64,000 nucleotides of DNA from assembly GCA_018806985.1 (NCBI GenBank), contig JADANN010000331.1:686001-750000 (forward strand), written 5' to 3'. Of this stretch, positions 11,979 through 23,335 are shown one piece after another. Each line of letters opens with the position of its first letter. Positions within the stretch are counted from its first letter, which is position 1. The DNA is from Angiostrongylus vasorum. Taxonomy: Eukaryota > Nematoda > Chromadorea > Rhabditida > Metastrongylidae. The notes beneath the pieces were generated by a model that had not been told where the DNA came from, did not search any database, and saw nothing but the letters and a program-made list of their open reading frames with translations. Position numbers and translations under genes: made by a program.

Positions 11979-12128
11979 TACCATCGGCCGTACAATCATT
12001 GACGCTTATCTGTGGTATGAATGAACAATTCTCCTCTTGTCACACACCTTGTCAACCGTCATGTGATGATCCTGCACTGGCACCATGTCCACCACCTACC
12101 TGCACACCTGGATGTCATTGTCAACCTG
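11979..12128 (+). CDS. Exon: TIL domain 1, cysteines 1-8
   Basis: The exon lies between ATTCCAG and GTGAG, phase 1 at both ends. After a short linker (PSAVQSLTLI) it encodes CGMNEQFSSCHTPCQPSC, then DDPALAPC, PPPTC, TPGC, HCQPG. This gives eight of the ten TIL cysteines with standard spacing, including the C-x-C before PG. The last two cysteines are expected in the next exon, and the exon at 16093 has them (ACVPRAAC). TIL domains are secreted protease-inhibitor folds; the reactive site lies around the fifth to sixth cysteine loop (PPPT here). Confidence 0.88.
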
Positions 12129-12196
12129 GTGAGAATTATTGATTTATTGTCTACTTGAAGGCACTTGAATGGTATCGATGGATAATGAAAAGCATC

Positions 12197-13565
12197 TTAT
12201 AAACTGATCTTCTTTAGCTGGTGCGAGGTTGGTATAGGTGTTCGTTGTCGTTCTCGTTGTTGTTGGTGTGTCAATTTCTGACGTTTCGGCGATTTCGCCT
12301 TCCTCAGAGCCTGGACGTACTTTGTATTAGAATACTTTAATTATTCGGTGGAAAAAAGGCTAAAGTATTAATGAAGATCTAATTTTTTAAATAGACGCCA
12401 TATTGAACAGAAAGGCTGCTCACCGTGATGTTACGAGTGGGACAGGCCCGCGCGTTGTTCACGTGGGGTCGCAAGCGAGGCACACCCAAAGGTAAAGATA
12501 TCATTTTGAAATAATGCGCCAGGCCACGTGTGATAGTGAGGAATTCGTCTTTCGGTCCTTCTTTGGATTTTTGAAATTTATCCAAAACGCCTCAAGATTT
12601 TTTGCGCGTTGATGCTTTCCATTCCTGCGCTAGGATCCGCACAGTCACTTCAAAATCACCGCCGTTGTGCCATTTGTGCCCTACGCGTACCCAGAGGAGT
12701 ACTTTGACGAATTTTAACGTTCTCATCTAGATGTTCTTTTATGCGGACAAAAAGTGGTCTGCCCGTTCCCGCTACATATTCTCACCGCATGCATTACATG
12801 TGATCAAGTATATTATACCTGAACTCATGCAATCCCCGTCTCTCCCGTTGGGACAGATCTTACAGTTTTCTGAGCTGCATAAACGATCATAGAGGCGGTT
12901 GCGAACTAGCTGACGGCGTAGGGTATTGGGTAGGAGGCCAATAATCGTTACATAATTTTCAAGACCGCTTTTTTCTCAAGCATCTCTTAGTGGCGCAACT
13001 TACTCGATTTGATATGAAGGGTAGCTTAAAAGGGATCTTACTTACGTCCGGAACATTATTTTGGGGAACTACCCTATGTTTTTGGCTAACCCTAGTGGCT
13101 TCTACTTCGTAGCCATTGGAAATGGCTATTTTTTCGTGCCAGGTTTTGCGATTCCTTCCTTTCCTCTTTTCCTGTGCACATAGTTCTAACCGCACGGTAC
13201 ATGTTTTTTGATGAGTGCTTTTTTTCATGTGTGAAGGATGAGAGGAGAGGTAGTGAACTAGCATATTCTTACTACTTGGCTTACGATGCCATTTTGTTGT
13301 ATAGCCACTTTCTGAGGGCTTTATTTGGATGTTTAAGAATGGAAGCCAGTTTTCGATTGGTTTTTCTCGTGTAAATTTTATATACTCTGACTGTCGGTTT
13401 AACAATTCAAAGCACTCATTTCCCATCTGTTTTTTGTGTGGAACAGACGATGAAGCAGTCGTCTATGTATCAACCTCGCACCAGCTAAAGAAGACCAGTT
13501 TATAAGATGATATAAATAAATATATCAACTATCTATGTCGAGGTTTTTAGAAAGTCGGTCTTTTG
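12197..13565 (-). mobile_element. Penelope-like element (subfamily with GGCGAAAT hammerhead), intronic
   Basis: The - strand carries a late RT part. YIDDCFIV is read across about 13.46 kb, then CFELLNRQSEYIKFTREKPI, LPFLNIQIKPSESG and HYLSSHPSHMKK follow. A broken GIY-YIG part then runs to about 12.6 kb. Short inverted ends (about 37 bases) occur at 12.197-12.235 and 13.470-13.507 kb. The 13-base string aatgaaaagcatc occurs at 12184-12196 and again at 13566-13578, a target-site duplication. A hammerhead-like core lies near the left end. It sits in the intron after TIL 1 Cys 8. Confidence 0.78.
12278..12307 (-). ncRNA. Hammerhead-ribozyme-like core, Penelope-like LTR
   Basis: The reverse complement reads CTGAGGA, a GC-rich hairpin AGGCG-AAA-TCGCC, then GAAA and CGTCAG. 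CUGANGA and GAAA flanking a hairpin are the two invariant parts of the hammerhead catalytic core, and such motifs are known in Penelope-like LTRs. Stem III would be only ACGU. Confidence 0.6.
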
Positions 13566-14612
13566 AATGAAAAGCATCATTTTTTTCTAAAATTATGAAC
13601 TTCTAAATTGGTAAACTAGAGAAGTATAGGCCTCTATGTGGTTCTAGATCTTTCAGAGTGACTTTAACAGAGTTCGCCCAACATTTAGAATACATCATTC
13701 GCTACTCATTGTTACACTTTTCTTCACACTAAAGTTGCTTACTCAGCACAGTTGCTCGAGATGGCCCTGCAGTACACAGTCAGCCTTTGGTTCGATCTCG
13801 CGTCTTCCGGGAAGCAAACCCCCCCCCCATTCTTCCGTAATGGAACAATTGAAACTGGTCTTTAGATTAGCGAACACTAACGTGGTGCATCTGTAGACCA
13901 CCGCAGGTTATTGTAATGGTCAAAAATGTATTTATTCATATCTACCTAGGAATAGAGTCGAAATCACGACTTAATCCTGAGATATTCATCAACACCGAAC
14001 GCTTTCACGCTTCGTTCACTCTAAACGTTCAAGGAAGGCACCAAAATCCGATATTACTGGTTTGATAGCAGAATGATAACTGGTAATCGACCGATGCCAT
14101 CGAACGACGAGATGTCGAGCAATATAGATTGATGGAGTGGTTTAATCGTTGCGAGGATTTTAAATTTATTCAATAACTTAAATGAATAACATCAAACCAC
14201 TGTAAATGCAAATTCTTGAGTGGTTTTAGCCCGGAAAATGGAAAAAAAGCAAACGACAACTCAGCCAAGAAAAATCAACTCTTAGCTTAGTTAGATATCC
14301 AGATTTTAAGAGTTCATCGATAGTAGTCCCACGCGTATACGTGCATAGAATCGATCAGATTAAAAATCGCTCGGTCAGCCATAGTTTTTTGTGGGAATCT
14401 TAAGATATCTACACCATGATGTCCATGATGTCCAGAAATCACCATAGGTATTCTGATCGCCAATGTGGATGAGTGGGATATCTACTACTCTTTCGCGTGG
14501 TTTCTCCTCCTAAAGCAAAACAGTTTCCAGGTCTTCCTTTAACTGTAATCATAGAACGTTGTAGATTGAAAGAACGTTTACCACTTTAAATTAAATTCTT
14601 TAGTCTGACAGC

Positions 14613-14981
14613 GATTTTACCGCCTCATCGTGACTGGGAGATGTTGCAGGATGTCAGGCCCCGATGTACAACGTTGGGATTCATCCCCCGGCAGGGTCTC
14701 CCATGCTAGGAAGGAGTCCGGCGTTTCCATCAGGAAACCCAGCTAAGAGTAAACCAATGCTAGGATCCATCACCATCCTGGTATCAAACTAGTCGCATGG
14801 TGGCCAATCTCCTTCTGATCCACAAAGGCGGGATTGCCTGGGGGTGGTCACGACGATGTGCAGAGTTTGGCTAGGCTGACCTCGGGACTCCAGGGAACCA
14901 TGGTGGCTAAACCAACAAAACTCCGAGTAATGGAGAATACGCTGGAGCCTACACAAGCAGTGAGGACGGGCCATCCTAATA
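14613..14981 (+). repeat. R1 repeat
   Basis: It begins tttaccgcctcatcgtg and ends near gaggacgggccatcc. Moderately diverged. No clear flanking duplication was seen. It lies in the intron before exon 16093. Confidence 0.75.
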
Positions 14982-15234
14982 TAGAAAACAAGCACGTTGC
15001 TTGAGCTACCAATGACGAAACGTCAGGTCAAGGCGCAATTCGTACCTGAAGCTTTATTTTGATTGAGACGAACGGTACGACTTTATGACGATGAGATTGG
15101 CACAAAGAATGATTTGTAACCAGATCCGAGAATGGTCTTTAGATGATCACAAGAACGTCGATGAAGTATTTACGGAGAGCGCCCACTTCTGTGCACGCAC
15201 TTCAATTTGAATTGTTCTGTTGCTCCCATACTGA

Positions 15235-15740
15235 CGCCGCAGGTGGGCCTTATCGGTAGTGGTAGCCCTGAAATCGAAGCCCAGATGGGGTCCCGAGTTT
15301 AGCTCATATCTCAGCAACTTCGTGGTTGTATTTCAAATTGAGCCTTGCTATAAAGAAAGAACAGGCAGTAAATAAAAGTCAAAACATTGCTTGTCTCGCG
15401 GTTCAAGACAATGGTTACAATGCTAACTTTTTGTTTGCTTCCTACTACAATTTTTTCACGGTAAGGTATTATGTGAAATACAACCATAATGATGCTGAGA
15501 TATAACTTCAACGAAGCTGAGATATTTGCAAAACACTGGACCGCAGGTGCCTATGGTGGGGAACGAACGCGCTATTGTCCTTTCAGGGGAGTAACGCGTT
15601 CACCACCACACCATGCGCGTCCTTCGTTTCGCCTGTCTGTCAGCTAGCGTTAGCCTCTGGAAAGAGTTATAGCGCGTTCTTTCCCCACCGCAAGCACCTG
15701 AAGTCCGGACTCTTGCAAATATCTTACTATCACTATGGTT
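15235..15740. repeat. R3 family cluster: + copy, - copy, + fragment
   Basis: A + copy tail (atatctcagcaacttcgtgg...aggcagtaaataaaagtc) ends near 15.39 kb. A - copy follows at about 15.44-15.65 kb (aaatacaaccataatgatgc ... caccaccacaccatgcg), tail to tail with the first, then a short + fragment to about 15.74 kb. Intronic. Confidence 0.65.
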
Positions 15741-16092
15741 ACAGTTCCTCGTGAAAATTTCAAAAACAAATTATGAAACCGTTCGTCACCGAACACAAAT
15801 TGCTTGGTAGAACGCTTTGGTAATCAATAAATGAGAACATTGCCTTCAATCTAACTTCTGGATTTCTCTTGAAAGTTGTCAAGATCGTAGACTTCCGTCG
15901 TTAGAAAGCTTTGAAATGGATTACCGTCCACTGCTACTAAGTTCCTATTGTCTACCATAGAACAACTTTTTAATCTATTAAATCCAAATATGAGATGTAA
16001 TCGACTTCTTTGAAGTGCTATCAAAGAAGTAATCCACGGCAAGCTACAGAGCCTTCTGTTTATTGGCTACGGAAAAATTTGTCGATTTTTAG

Positions 16093-16250
16093 CGATTCAT
16101 CCGCGCGGACGGCTCGGCGCGATCCGCTTGCGTTCCGCGCGCGGCCTGCGCGATGTACGACGTGTCGCGGCGATGTGTCGATGAACGACGACAGTACCAT
16201 AGTTGTGGATCAGCGTGTCCAGTTAGCTGTGACAACAGGAATTCACCCAG
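16093..16250 (+). CDS. Exon: end of TIL domain 1 and first half of TIL domain 2
   Basis: The acceptor is GATTTTTAG and the donor GTAGGT (phase 2). The open frame reads RFIRADGSARSACVPRAAC, the end of a TIL domain (Cys 9 and 10), then a linker and CVDERRQYHSCGSACPVSC, cysteines 1-4 of TIL 2. The preceding exon ends in phase 1 and would ideally continue GGA TTC (Gly-Phe, giving CQPGFIRADG). That needs the first base of this exon, the C at 16093, to be absent. As written the joint is out of frame by one base, which may be an indel or an unseen micro-exon. The exon is GC-rich compared with its neighbours. Confidence 0.82.
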
Positions 16251-16567
16251 GTAGGTCCAAGCTGCGCAACCAAAGGGGATTTCTCCTCCACTTCCCCAGC
16301 AATCACGACGAAAACACTGGACATTTCTGGAATGGGAGAACCAGAATCACGAATACTGCCTTAATTTAGACATTCCCACGCTTGTAACGAGAGATTTTGG
16401 CTTCATCAGCTTTCTTAGTCACTCTTCTCCGTAGTTCATCTACAACGCATAACAGGGGATGTGCATTGCAAACAATCACATGTGGCCAAAAATTATTCCG
16501 CTCTTCTACGTAACTGAGCTCATACTGAACTCTATTGATTCAATCATAAATATAGTTACCAACACCT

Positions 16568-16950
16568 TCTAACGGTTTGCCGCCTCATCGTGACCGCGAG
16601 GTATCCTTGGTGTCGGCCTGCGATGTACAGCGGGGGATTTATCCCACAGTAGGGTTTCTCAAGCTGAAAAGGAGTCCGGCCTCTCATTAGGAATCCTCGC
16701 TAAGAACAAACCAATACCAGGATCCGCCACCGCCCTGGTATCAAACTAGTCGCATGGTGGTAAATCTTCCTCTGATCCACGAGGGCGACGAATGCCTGTG
16801 GCGGTGACTTCCTAAGGCAGACTTTGACCAGGTTGACCTCGGGACTCCAGGGAACCACAAGCAAGCAAAACTCTGAAAAACTGGAAATTATGCTGGAGCA
16901 CCTGCAACCAGTGAAGACGGCCCATCCAAGGATCCAAGTAAGTAAGTCAA
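16568..16950 (+). repeat. R1 repeat
   Basis: It begins ctaacggtttgccgcctc and ends with an AAGT tail (ccaagtaagtaagt). It lies in the intron following exon 16250. Confidence 0.75.
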
Positions 16951-17290
16951 GTTCTTTGCCAATAAAATGTAATTTTTTCCTATTCTAAGCCCGGACAGCT
17001 GGGGGGAACCTCGTCAAGAAACAGAATGGTTGAAGCACAGAAAACGTATTTCTTATTTCTTTCCGTTGCTTTGCGTCTAGGCTCGCACTTCCGATACCGG
17101 AGCGATTAAACAGTCGAAAATTTATGGCAGAAGACAGCAAGATGTCTCACAAAATGTCTTGATGTTACTAGGAGTTAAGAGAAAAAGAAAGCCAGCATCG
17201 AAGGTTATAGGTTAATTCTGGCCTGTAGGGGGTGCAAAATTCCCTCTGTATTCACCTTTGAACACTTAAGAGAAAATTTTTACATTGTAG

Positions 17291-17371
17291 ATGTCATGAA
17301 AGTTGTGTATCTGGATGCTTTTGTCGAATACCATATGTGCTTGAAAATGGTAACGATCCACTTCGTTCACG
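17291..17371 (+). CDS. Exon: TIL domain 2, cysteines 5-8
   Basis: The acceptor is CATTGTAG and the donor GTTAGT. The first base completes the AG carried over from the 16250 border, giving Arg. The exon then encodes CHESCVSGCFCRIPYVLENG and DPLRSR. The C-x(3)-C-x(3)-C-x-C block is the second half of a TIL domain, joining in frame to the first half. The exon ends in phase 2 and the next exon starts with one base and TGC. Confidence 0.9.
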
Positions 17372-17537
17372 GTTAGTTGAGGTTTTTCTCTAGCGGTGTT
17401 AAAATGAAATTTATTTATGTTTTGTTACTACTTTAATATTGTTTCCATCAGTTGAGCAAGGCATGTACAAGTGAAAAGTTGTATATTGAATTCATGACGC
17501 AAATCTGCCTGACATATTTTAATCTCAATTTTTGCAG

Positions 17538-17581
17538 CTGCATTCTTCCATCGCAATGTCCGCTTGTTACTTTGAGCAACC
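17538..17581 (+). CDS. Micro-exon: TIL domain 2, cysteines 9-10
   Basis: This 44-base exon lies between TTTTTGCAG and GTGAGAG. It encodes CILPSQCPLVTLSN, the terminal C-x(5)-C of TIL 2, and leaves phase 1. If the donor were skipped, the frame would run to a TAA at about 17627-17629, a possible alternative early end. The next exon fits phase 1 if its acceptor is ATATATAG before 18007. Confidence 0.82.
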
Positions 17582-18006
17582 GTGAGAGTCCAAGCGGTTC
17601 AATCAGATCTGGGGGTTCCAGTTTCAAATAAGGTAATCATTCAGAGAACTGTCATATTACCAGCCACACAAAAGCGCGTCATGGTTATAAGAACGGACTG
17701 CCACTTCAACAGACTGGGCAGCTCGTCCAGATTTCCGCTGCATGAAATGGATGTAGATGAATGTCGCTCACATCCCTTTGTCTGAACCATGAAGTAATAT
17801 AAAAAAGTGACATAGTGTTAGTATGAAAAAGAGTCCAATCTGCGTTCTTTGTTATAAATGAACTTTTCATTTTTTTAAATGGAAGCGATTTTGATAACTT
17901 GTCGGGAAGATGCCGCATCCTTGAAGATTTCAGAAATCTAACCGTAATCTAGTTTTTTTTTCCAAAGTATCGATTTCGAGCAATCCTTGATAGTTCCTAT
18001 ATATAG

Positions 18007-18147
18007 TGATGGACCATTTTCAGGAATGGCTTCGAAAACCAACCGGTGAGATCTATCCGACTCCTGGAACTGCGACGCTACTTCCCGATACCAAGCAATG
18101 CAGTGATCCACTGAAAAACTACCTTAATTGTGGGACAAGTTGTCCTG
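18007..18147 (+). CDS. Exon: linker and TIL domain 3, cysteines 1-3
   Basis: With the acceptor ATATATAG at 18001-18006 the exon starts with two bases and joins the phase-1 micro-exon in frame. TTTTCAG at 18017-18023 is a better-looking acceptor, but its phase does not fit. The exon encodes a proline-rich linker (GEIYPTPGTATLLPDTKQ) and then CSDPLKNYLNCGTSCP, the start of a TIL domain. The donor GTACAG leaves phase 1, completed by TT of the next exon. Confidence 0.75.
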
Positions 18148-18245
18148 GTACAGATTGTTTCAACTTTTTTAACTTTCATCTAGCTCTTTATTCTTACGAT
18201 TGCCGTGATACTGGGGTTAATTGTTTATTGCGTAAATGCTTTGAG

Positions 18246-18340
18246 TTGGATGTAACGATCTCACTCCTTCAACGACATGCAGCTTAGCATGTGTTTCTGG
18301 ATGCTTCTGTCGATCACCGTATATCCTAATGGATGCTAGG
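18246..18340 (+). CDS. Exon: TIL domain 3, cysteines 4-8
   Basis: The acceptor is GCTTTGAG (98-base intron) and the donor GTGAGG. The exon encodes GCNDLTPSTTCSLACVSGCF, then CRSPYILMDAR. Joined to the previous exon it restores CGTSCPVGC with normal three-residue spacing between cysteines 3 and 4. The CVSGCFCR-PY core is nearly the same as in TIL 2, suggesting recent internal domain duplication. It ends in phase 0. Confidence 0.82.
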
Positions 18341-18852
18341 GTGAGGGATAAGGTCAAGCTTCTTATAAACTTTAATAGGTCGTAATCAATCATTTTTATT
18401 TGAACTGCAATATTGAAATGAATGCATATTTTCACATATATCTTACATACATGTCCTTGCCATCCGCTACTCATTTAGTATCATAATTATGATGAAATGA
18501 CAGAACGCATGCCAGTTGAGAGCTCCAAGCCGCTATAGCCAAATTAAAATGAGTTCCTTCAGGGAAAATGGTAATTCCTGACATTGGTATTGGGATAATT
18601 TGGGATATTTGGGATATGTGAACGTGCTTGGAGATGAATCCTGCGTGCCGTATGTCGCAGTTCGAGAACCACGTATTCTCATAAACCACAGCGCTAGGTT
18701 TCGGCTGGCCGAGGTACTACATGCAAAAAAAAACGCTGAATCGATTTACAACATTTTCGTTTAACGTTCTAATAAAAGTGCTTCCAATAATAGTTCTTAA
18801 GGATAGTCTCGCTAAAAATCCATATGAACAATCAAACACATTCTCCACTTAG

Positions 18853-18959
18853 GATCCACAATCTGGATGTGTGTTACCGATGCACTGTCCACGTGGCTCC
18901 TCTCCGACTGGTTCATGTGCCGATCCGCGAAAGGTGTGGACAAGTTGTGGAGCACTTGG
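18853..18959 (+). CDS. Exon: end of TIL domain 3 and start of TIL domain 4
   Basis: The acceptor is CCACTTAG (phase 0) and the donor GTAAGT (phase 2). The exon encodes DPQSGCVLPMHC, closing TIL 3 with the C-x(5)-C pair. A Ser/Pro/Gly linker and CADPRKVWTSCGALG follow, cysteines 1-2 of TIL 4. The carried-over GG plus the first A of the 20159 exon completes Gly. Confidence 0.87.
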
Positions 18960-19000
18960 GTAAGTGTGGTATTTGTGCTCTCGTTTTAATTATAAACCAT

Positions 19001-19284
19001 AAAGGATGAAGCATTCAGCGGTGATCAATCTCTGAGGGATACCCCACATATCCAACTTTATTACGCATCCTTGGAGGTCACAGGGTACACATATGGCCTA
19101 TACAGTGATTTTCACTGGCTTATAAATTATCAAATCAATTCTGCTATGACGCCAAACAGACAAGTCTGGTACCAATTTGCCTACACCGGAGGGATGGAAA
19201 GCTTGGAACCCCAAGGTGCAGGATCAAAGCAACGACCACGTGCTTATTGCGCGGCTCCTCTGACCGCTGCACCACACGCGCCCC
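19001..19284 (-). repeat. R2 tRNA-derived SINE
   Basis: Reverse copy from aaaggatgaagcattc to the head (ctgcaccacacgcgcccc). Intronic, between exons 18959 and 20159. Moderately diverged. Confidence 0.75.
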
Positions 19285-20158
19285 TATTTCCGCTGTGCAC
19301 TGTGTAATGATTCATTTCATTAGCTTCATCAAATTTCACCCGTAAAATTCTCCTTCATTGTGCCTGCTATGATGATTTCTTTCTGTTTCTTTGGTACTAG
19401 AATAAACGGATCATCACGAATCAAGTGGGAGTCGATGGTCAGCTGTCCTGGCGCACTTTAGATTTGCTTCGCTTCCTCTAGAATTTCATTAAAGAGACGT
19501 GAAGTTGTGCATCACTTTCCGAGGTCTGCAACTCATAGCTGCTGAGATTACCGTAGGCCAACTTGGTGGAAAATGAGCCTACTCGTAGTCTATCTCCACA
19601 AATAATTCTTGTTTCTTCTTGAGATTGATTGAACCTTTCTTTTTGCTTCATTTGAAGTCGACTCTTTTCATCATATCTTTAGTTTATTTATGCTTCGATT
19701 TAGTAGTGTACGTCACTGGATTACTAATGTGAGATACTTTCTTTAATAAGGAAAGGAAAGTTTCCGTTAGATTCTGGATATTGACTGTGCTGTCTACCAT
19801 ATATTTGAAAGCACTCGGTTGGCGTCGTCTAAAATCATCGACGTGGTTGCCGTCAAACTTGTCACTGTTACGTTAGAATGGCTCGATGGGAACCATGGTG
19901 TTAAGGAGGTAGACGAGTGTCCTGTGAGTTGTCAAGGGGATTTTCTGGAAAACCTGAAAGAAGCTGCTTTTGTTCTTCGCCTCAACTAATTTTTGTCTTT
20001 TCTATTTCTTCCATTCATTTTCTCTAGTCGCTTTGTTGGTGGAGGCTGATGTGACCCGTGGTCGTCAGACATTACCATTTCTGGACAAGATTTTTTTTTC
20101 AAGTTCAACATCAAAATGTGCATCCGAAAAGATACGCAATAAATAAGTCGACGATTAG

Positions 20159-20249
20159 ATGTGCTCGATCATGTACGAATCCTTTGGGTCGATGCGAAGC
20201 CGGTCTTTGCTCGCCGGGTTGTGTATGCCGAGAACCGTACGTGCTGCAG
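20159..20249 (+). CDS. Exon: TIL domain 4, cysteines 3-8
   Basis: The acceptor is ACGATTAG and the donor GTTAGT. The exon encodes CARSCTNPLGRCEAGLCSPG, then CVCREPYVLQ, with perfect TIL cysteine spacing and frame joint to the 18959 exon. It ends in phase 0. The next exon opens with a DP motif as at 18853, showing that TIL 3 and TIL 4 share the intron position before the Cys 9-10 segment. Confidence 0.9.
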
Positions 20250-20449
20250 GTTAGTTTACAGCAATAATAACGTTTATTATCATAAGCAATATCATCTTTT
20301 TGCTCTACATGTCTTTATAGACCGAGCTTAACTCTTTATTTGTCTTGTTTATATACTTCATTATTTTTTTATTTTTTTGTGTTATTTTATTTTTTTGTTT
20401 TTTATTATTTGCCTTTATTTTCGAAGAATTATTTGTCTTACCTTTTATT

Positions 20450-21010
20450 TTCTGCCTGCTACAATTTTCGCGGCAGGGTACTAAGCGAAATACAACCACA
20501 ACGTTGCTGAGATATTTGCAAAACTCTGGTCCACAGGTGTCTAAGGTGGGGAACGAACGCGCTATTGTCCTTTCCGGGGAGTAACGCGTTCACCACCACA
20601 CCATGCGGGTCCTTCGTTTCGCCTGTATTTCAGCTAGTTCTATCGACAGGGCCATCAGCAATCACCCGTCAACGGGATTGGTCTGGGGGAAGTGGTGAAC
20701 GCGTTACTCCCGGGGAATGACAATAACGGGTTCATTCCCCCACCTTAGGCACCTGTGCTCCAGAGTTTTGCAAATATCTCAGCAACGTTGTGGTTGTATT
20801 TCGCTTAGTACCCTGCCGCGAAAATTGTAGTAGGCAGAAAATAAAAAGGTAAAACGACTTCAACTACTGCCTCAGCTTAACTGGGTTCAATGCCGATATG
20901 TGCTCCCCAGACCAATCCCGTTGACGGGTGATTGCTGATGGCCCTGATCGATAGAACTAGCTGAGAGACAGGCGAAACGAAGGACCCACATGGTGTGGTG
21001 GTGAACGAAT
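20450..21010. repeat. R3 family, near-palindromic pair plus a further + copy
   Basis: The left arm (20.45-20.65 kb, - orientation) and right arm (20.69-20.84 kb, +) share tail and gttttgcaaatatctcagca blocks as reverse complements, heads facing each other. A + head region follows (cctcagcttaactgggttca to about 21.00 kb). A T-rich tract (20.34-20.45 kb) precedes it. Intronic, between TIL 4 exons. Confidence 0.7.
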
Positions 21011-21019
21011 CAATTATTT

Positions 21020-21245
21020 GTTTGTTTAATTTTACCTGCCCGTCTTCACATCCACTGTGTGGATTCGAGCACTTTTTGCACTCGATTTATCATCTCGCTT
21101 TCATCGTCCACAAAGGTCTTCGTACTTTTGCGTTTGAGTTCGACTGTCGCTTGATGATTTTCGTCTTCGCGATGAATGTCACTGAATGGAAATCGAGTGG
21201 TTTCTCGCTGTAATCTCGAGATAACTATGAAATAGCGTTCCCCAC
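21020..21245 (-). repeat. R5 coding-like repeat (TFVDD family)
   Basis: The - strand reads EDENHQATVELKRKSTK, TFVDDESEMINRVQKVL, ESTQW without a stop for about 39 codons. The same segment recurs at 22.5, 33.85 and 55.6 kb. The host protein family is not recognised. Probably an unlisted transposon-encoded protein. Confidence 0.5.
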
Positions 21246-22322
21246 GTGGATCGAAGGGAGTGTGCTAATCTCATACAAACCTAGCACCAATTTCCCGGCC
21301 TCGGAAGGATCGGGATGTTGATGACCCCGGTGCGGGTTCGAACTAGTACCTTGCCCCTGATGAACAGTATCGCTACCATTACGACGCTTTCTGTCCGCAA
21401 AGATCCTATTAAAAATCTATTACAAAAGTCTTTATCATCTACTCTATAACACTGTGTTACTGATGACTGATGAGGCAAATAGTTGATGGAATTAGCGGCA
21501 CTTATGATATGTCAGCTGTGCTGCGAACTCTTCATGATCATTGTATTCGAGAAACACGTCGAACAGATCAACGTTGGAGTTTTGTTCCTTTTTCAAGAAC
21601 ACTTACTTCCCATTTGTTCCTGACTAGCAGAAACGTTGAGAAAGTGAACACATGCAATTCCAAACACCGATTCCAAACGCTTTTCGGTAAATGCGCTAAC
21701 ATCTATGCTAGTGGAAGGGATGCTAAATCATAAAAGCTATATTCCATCACCTTTGACTCACTAAGGTGCCCCCCCAACACATCTATGTATCCAGTTTGAG
21801 TTCGTCTTATTGGCGAAAGTGGGATAAAAGCACACCGAGGTGTAGAACTCCGACATCATCGAACAACACCTTGGCATTGTTCGCCCCCTGGAGTGCCCAG
21901 GTATTCGTCGTTTGTACCTGGGAGTGGTTTTGCAGAAATCGCTCTACGTCCTGCGGAAATCCGCGAATGTATTGCGCACCGACGGGAAACTGTGCGGGCG
22001 ACAAAGGACATGCATGTGGCGGATGGAAATGGCGTGCTTTTTATATAACACATTGGTACGAATCGTATAAAAAGCGCGTTTAACCATTTCGCTTCTCGTA
22101 GATGTAAATGCGAGATGAGCTCGGAAAGATTTGTTTTCATTTTCTGCTTTTTCTTCTCTACTGCTTTAATCAGTTATACTTTATTGTAATTTAGAACATA
22201 TAGATAGTGGTATAAAATCCGGGAAAACACTAAGTGAACACCCATTTTCATTGCTCTATTACATAATCTTTTCCTGACTTCCACATTCGCCTTTACACGA
22301 ATTCTTGGCTTCTAAAACCTAG

Positions 22323-22394
22323 GACCCCATGGATCCGTCGTCTCGTTGTGTGCTACCATCGGAATGTGCACGCAAGTGTAACGATCCGCTAAAG
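22323..22394 (+). CDS. Exon: TIL domain 4, cysteines 9-10, and start of TIL domain 5
   Basis: This 72-base exon, phase 0 at both ends, lies between AACCTAG and GTCAGT. It encodes DPMDPSSRCVLPSECARKCN, then DPLK. CVLPSEC closes TIL 4, and the Cys before NDPLK is cysteine 1 of TIL 5. It is homologous in layout to the exon at 18853 but lacks the linker between domains. Confidence 0.86.
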
Positions 22395-22439
22395 GTCAGT
22401 TAAAGGAAGCTATTTTTTTTGCCTATTTCATTTATATGA

Positions 22440-22630
22440 CCCATGCTCACGTGTTTTGCACACAAGACCGCTTTCTTTCCACTTGGCTCGTCATCTTGAA
22501 TCCGTCATCCACAAAAGTGTTCGGATTTCCATGTGGTTTCGGTCGTTAACAGTTGTGTCATTTTCATGAATATCGTTGAGTGGTTTGCCACAAGGATAGT
22601 CCTTTTAGAACGTTCCTAGGTCTTCATTGC
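22440..22630 (-). repeat. R5 coding-like repeat
   Basis: The - strand reads KPHGNPNTFVDDGFKMTSQ, matching the TFVDD block of the 21.0 kb copy. The flanks are frame-broken. Just right of exon 22323-22394. Confidence 0.45.
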
Positions 22631-23335
22631 TGCAGCTGCTCTCCTGGATCGGTGAGACGTTTACCAAATATGTCCGGCACCAAGCTGCCAATCTTGCAAG
22701 GACAGAAGTTTGATTGGCCCTGTGATTGTTCTAACAAATGACCACATTACACGGCATCTTAAGCTATTAAGCTCTGCATCATTTTAAGAATACTATTTGG
22801 TGGACAATAACCTTTAATACAGTCCATACCTATGCGATTGGCTTGCAGAGTTTTCTGGGGTGTTGAGTATACTTATGAATTTGACTCAATAGTTCGAAAA
22901 AGCAGGGAAGACTACAACTTGTTTCGAAAGCACACATTGAACGGCTAATGATAGATGTTCGTTGAAGTTTTTTTGAGAATGAAAGAGAGAACCAATAAAG
23001 AAACTCACATACGGCCATCCTGCACAAAGAAAAGTAGCTGAAGGAATGGTAGGAACTATTGCCTCGGTTTATAACGAGTATATTCTACCCTACAGGTTTT
23101 CATAAAGATTAGTCAGAACAAATATGATTTCCATAGCATCTATCTTTACCAACTTCACATTGGCTTTTTCAAGTTCCTCTACTTAGACGTAGACATTGCT
23201 CAAGGAGCCAAGTGAGTCAAGTAAAACTTTGCTACTTCCAATAAATGACGTTGAAAGCCAGCAAATCAAAAGCCTACGGTGCAAAAAATTGAAGAATCGA
23301 CAGAAAGTATGGTTACAAGATGAGCAAATAAGATG

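Noticed and set aside
13790..13830. C-run and palindromic-looking block as a regulatory site
   Set aside because: A homopolymer run (cccccccccc) next to a tRNA-like fragment; nothing supports function.
18024..18147. Use of TTTTCAG at 18017-18023 as the acceptor
   Set aside because: It is the better consensus, but the preceding exon leaves phase 1 and this border would bring a stop after seven codons. The 18007 border keeps frame.
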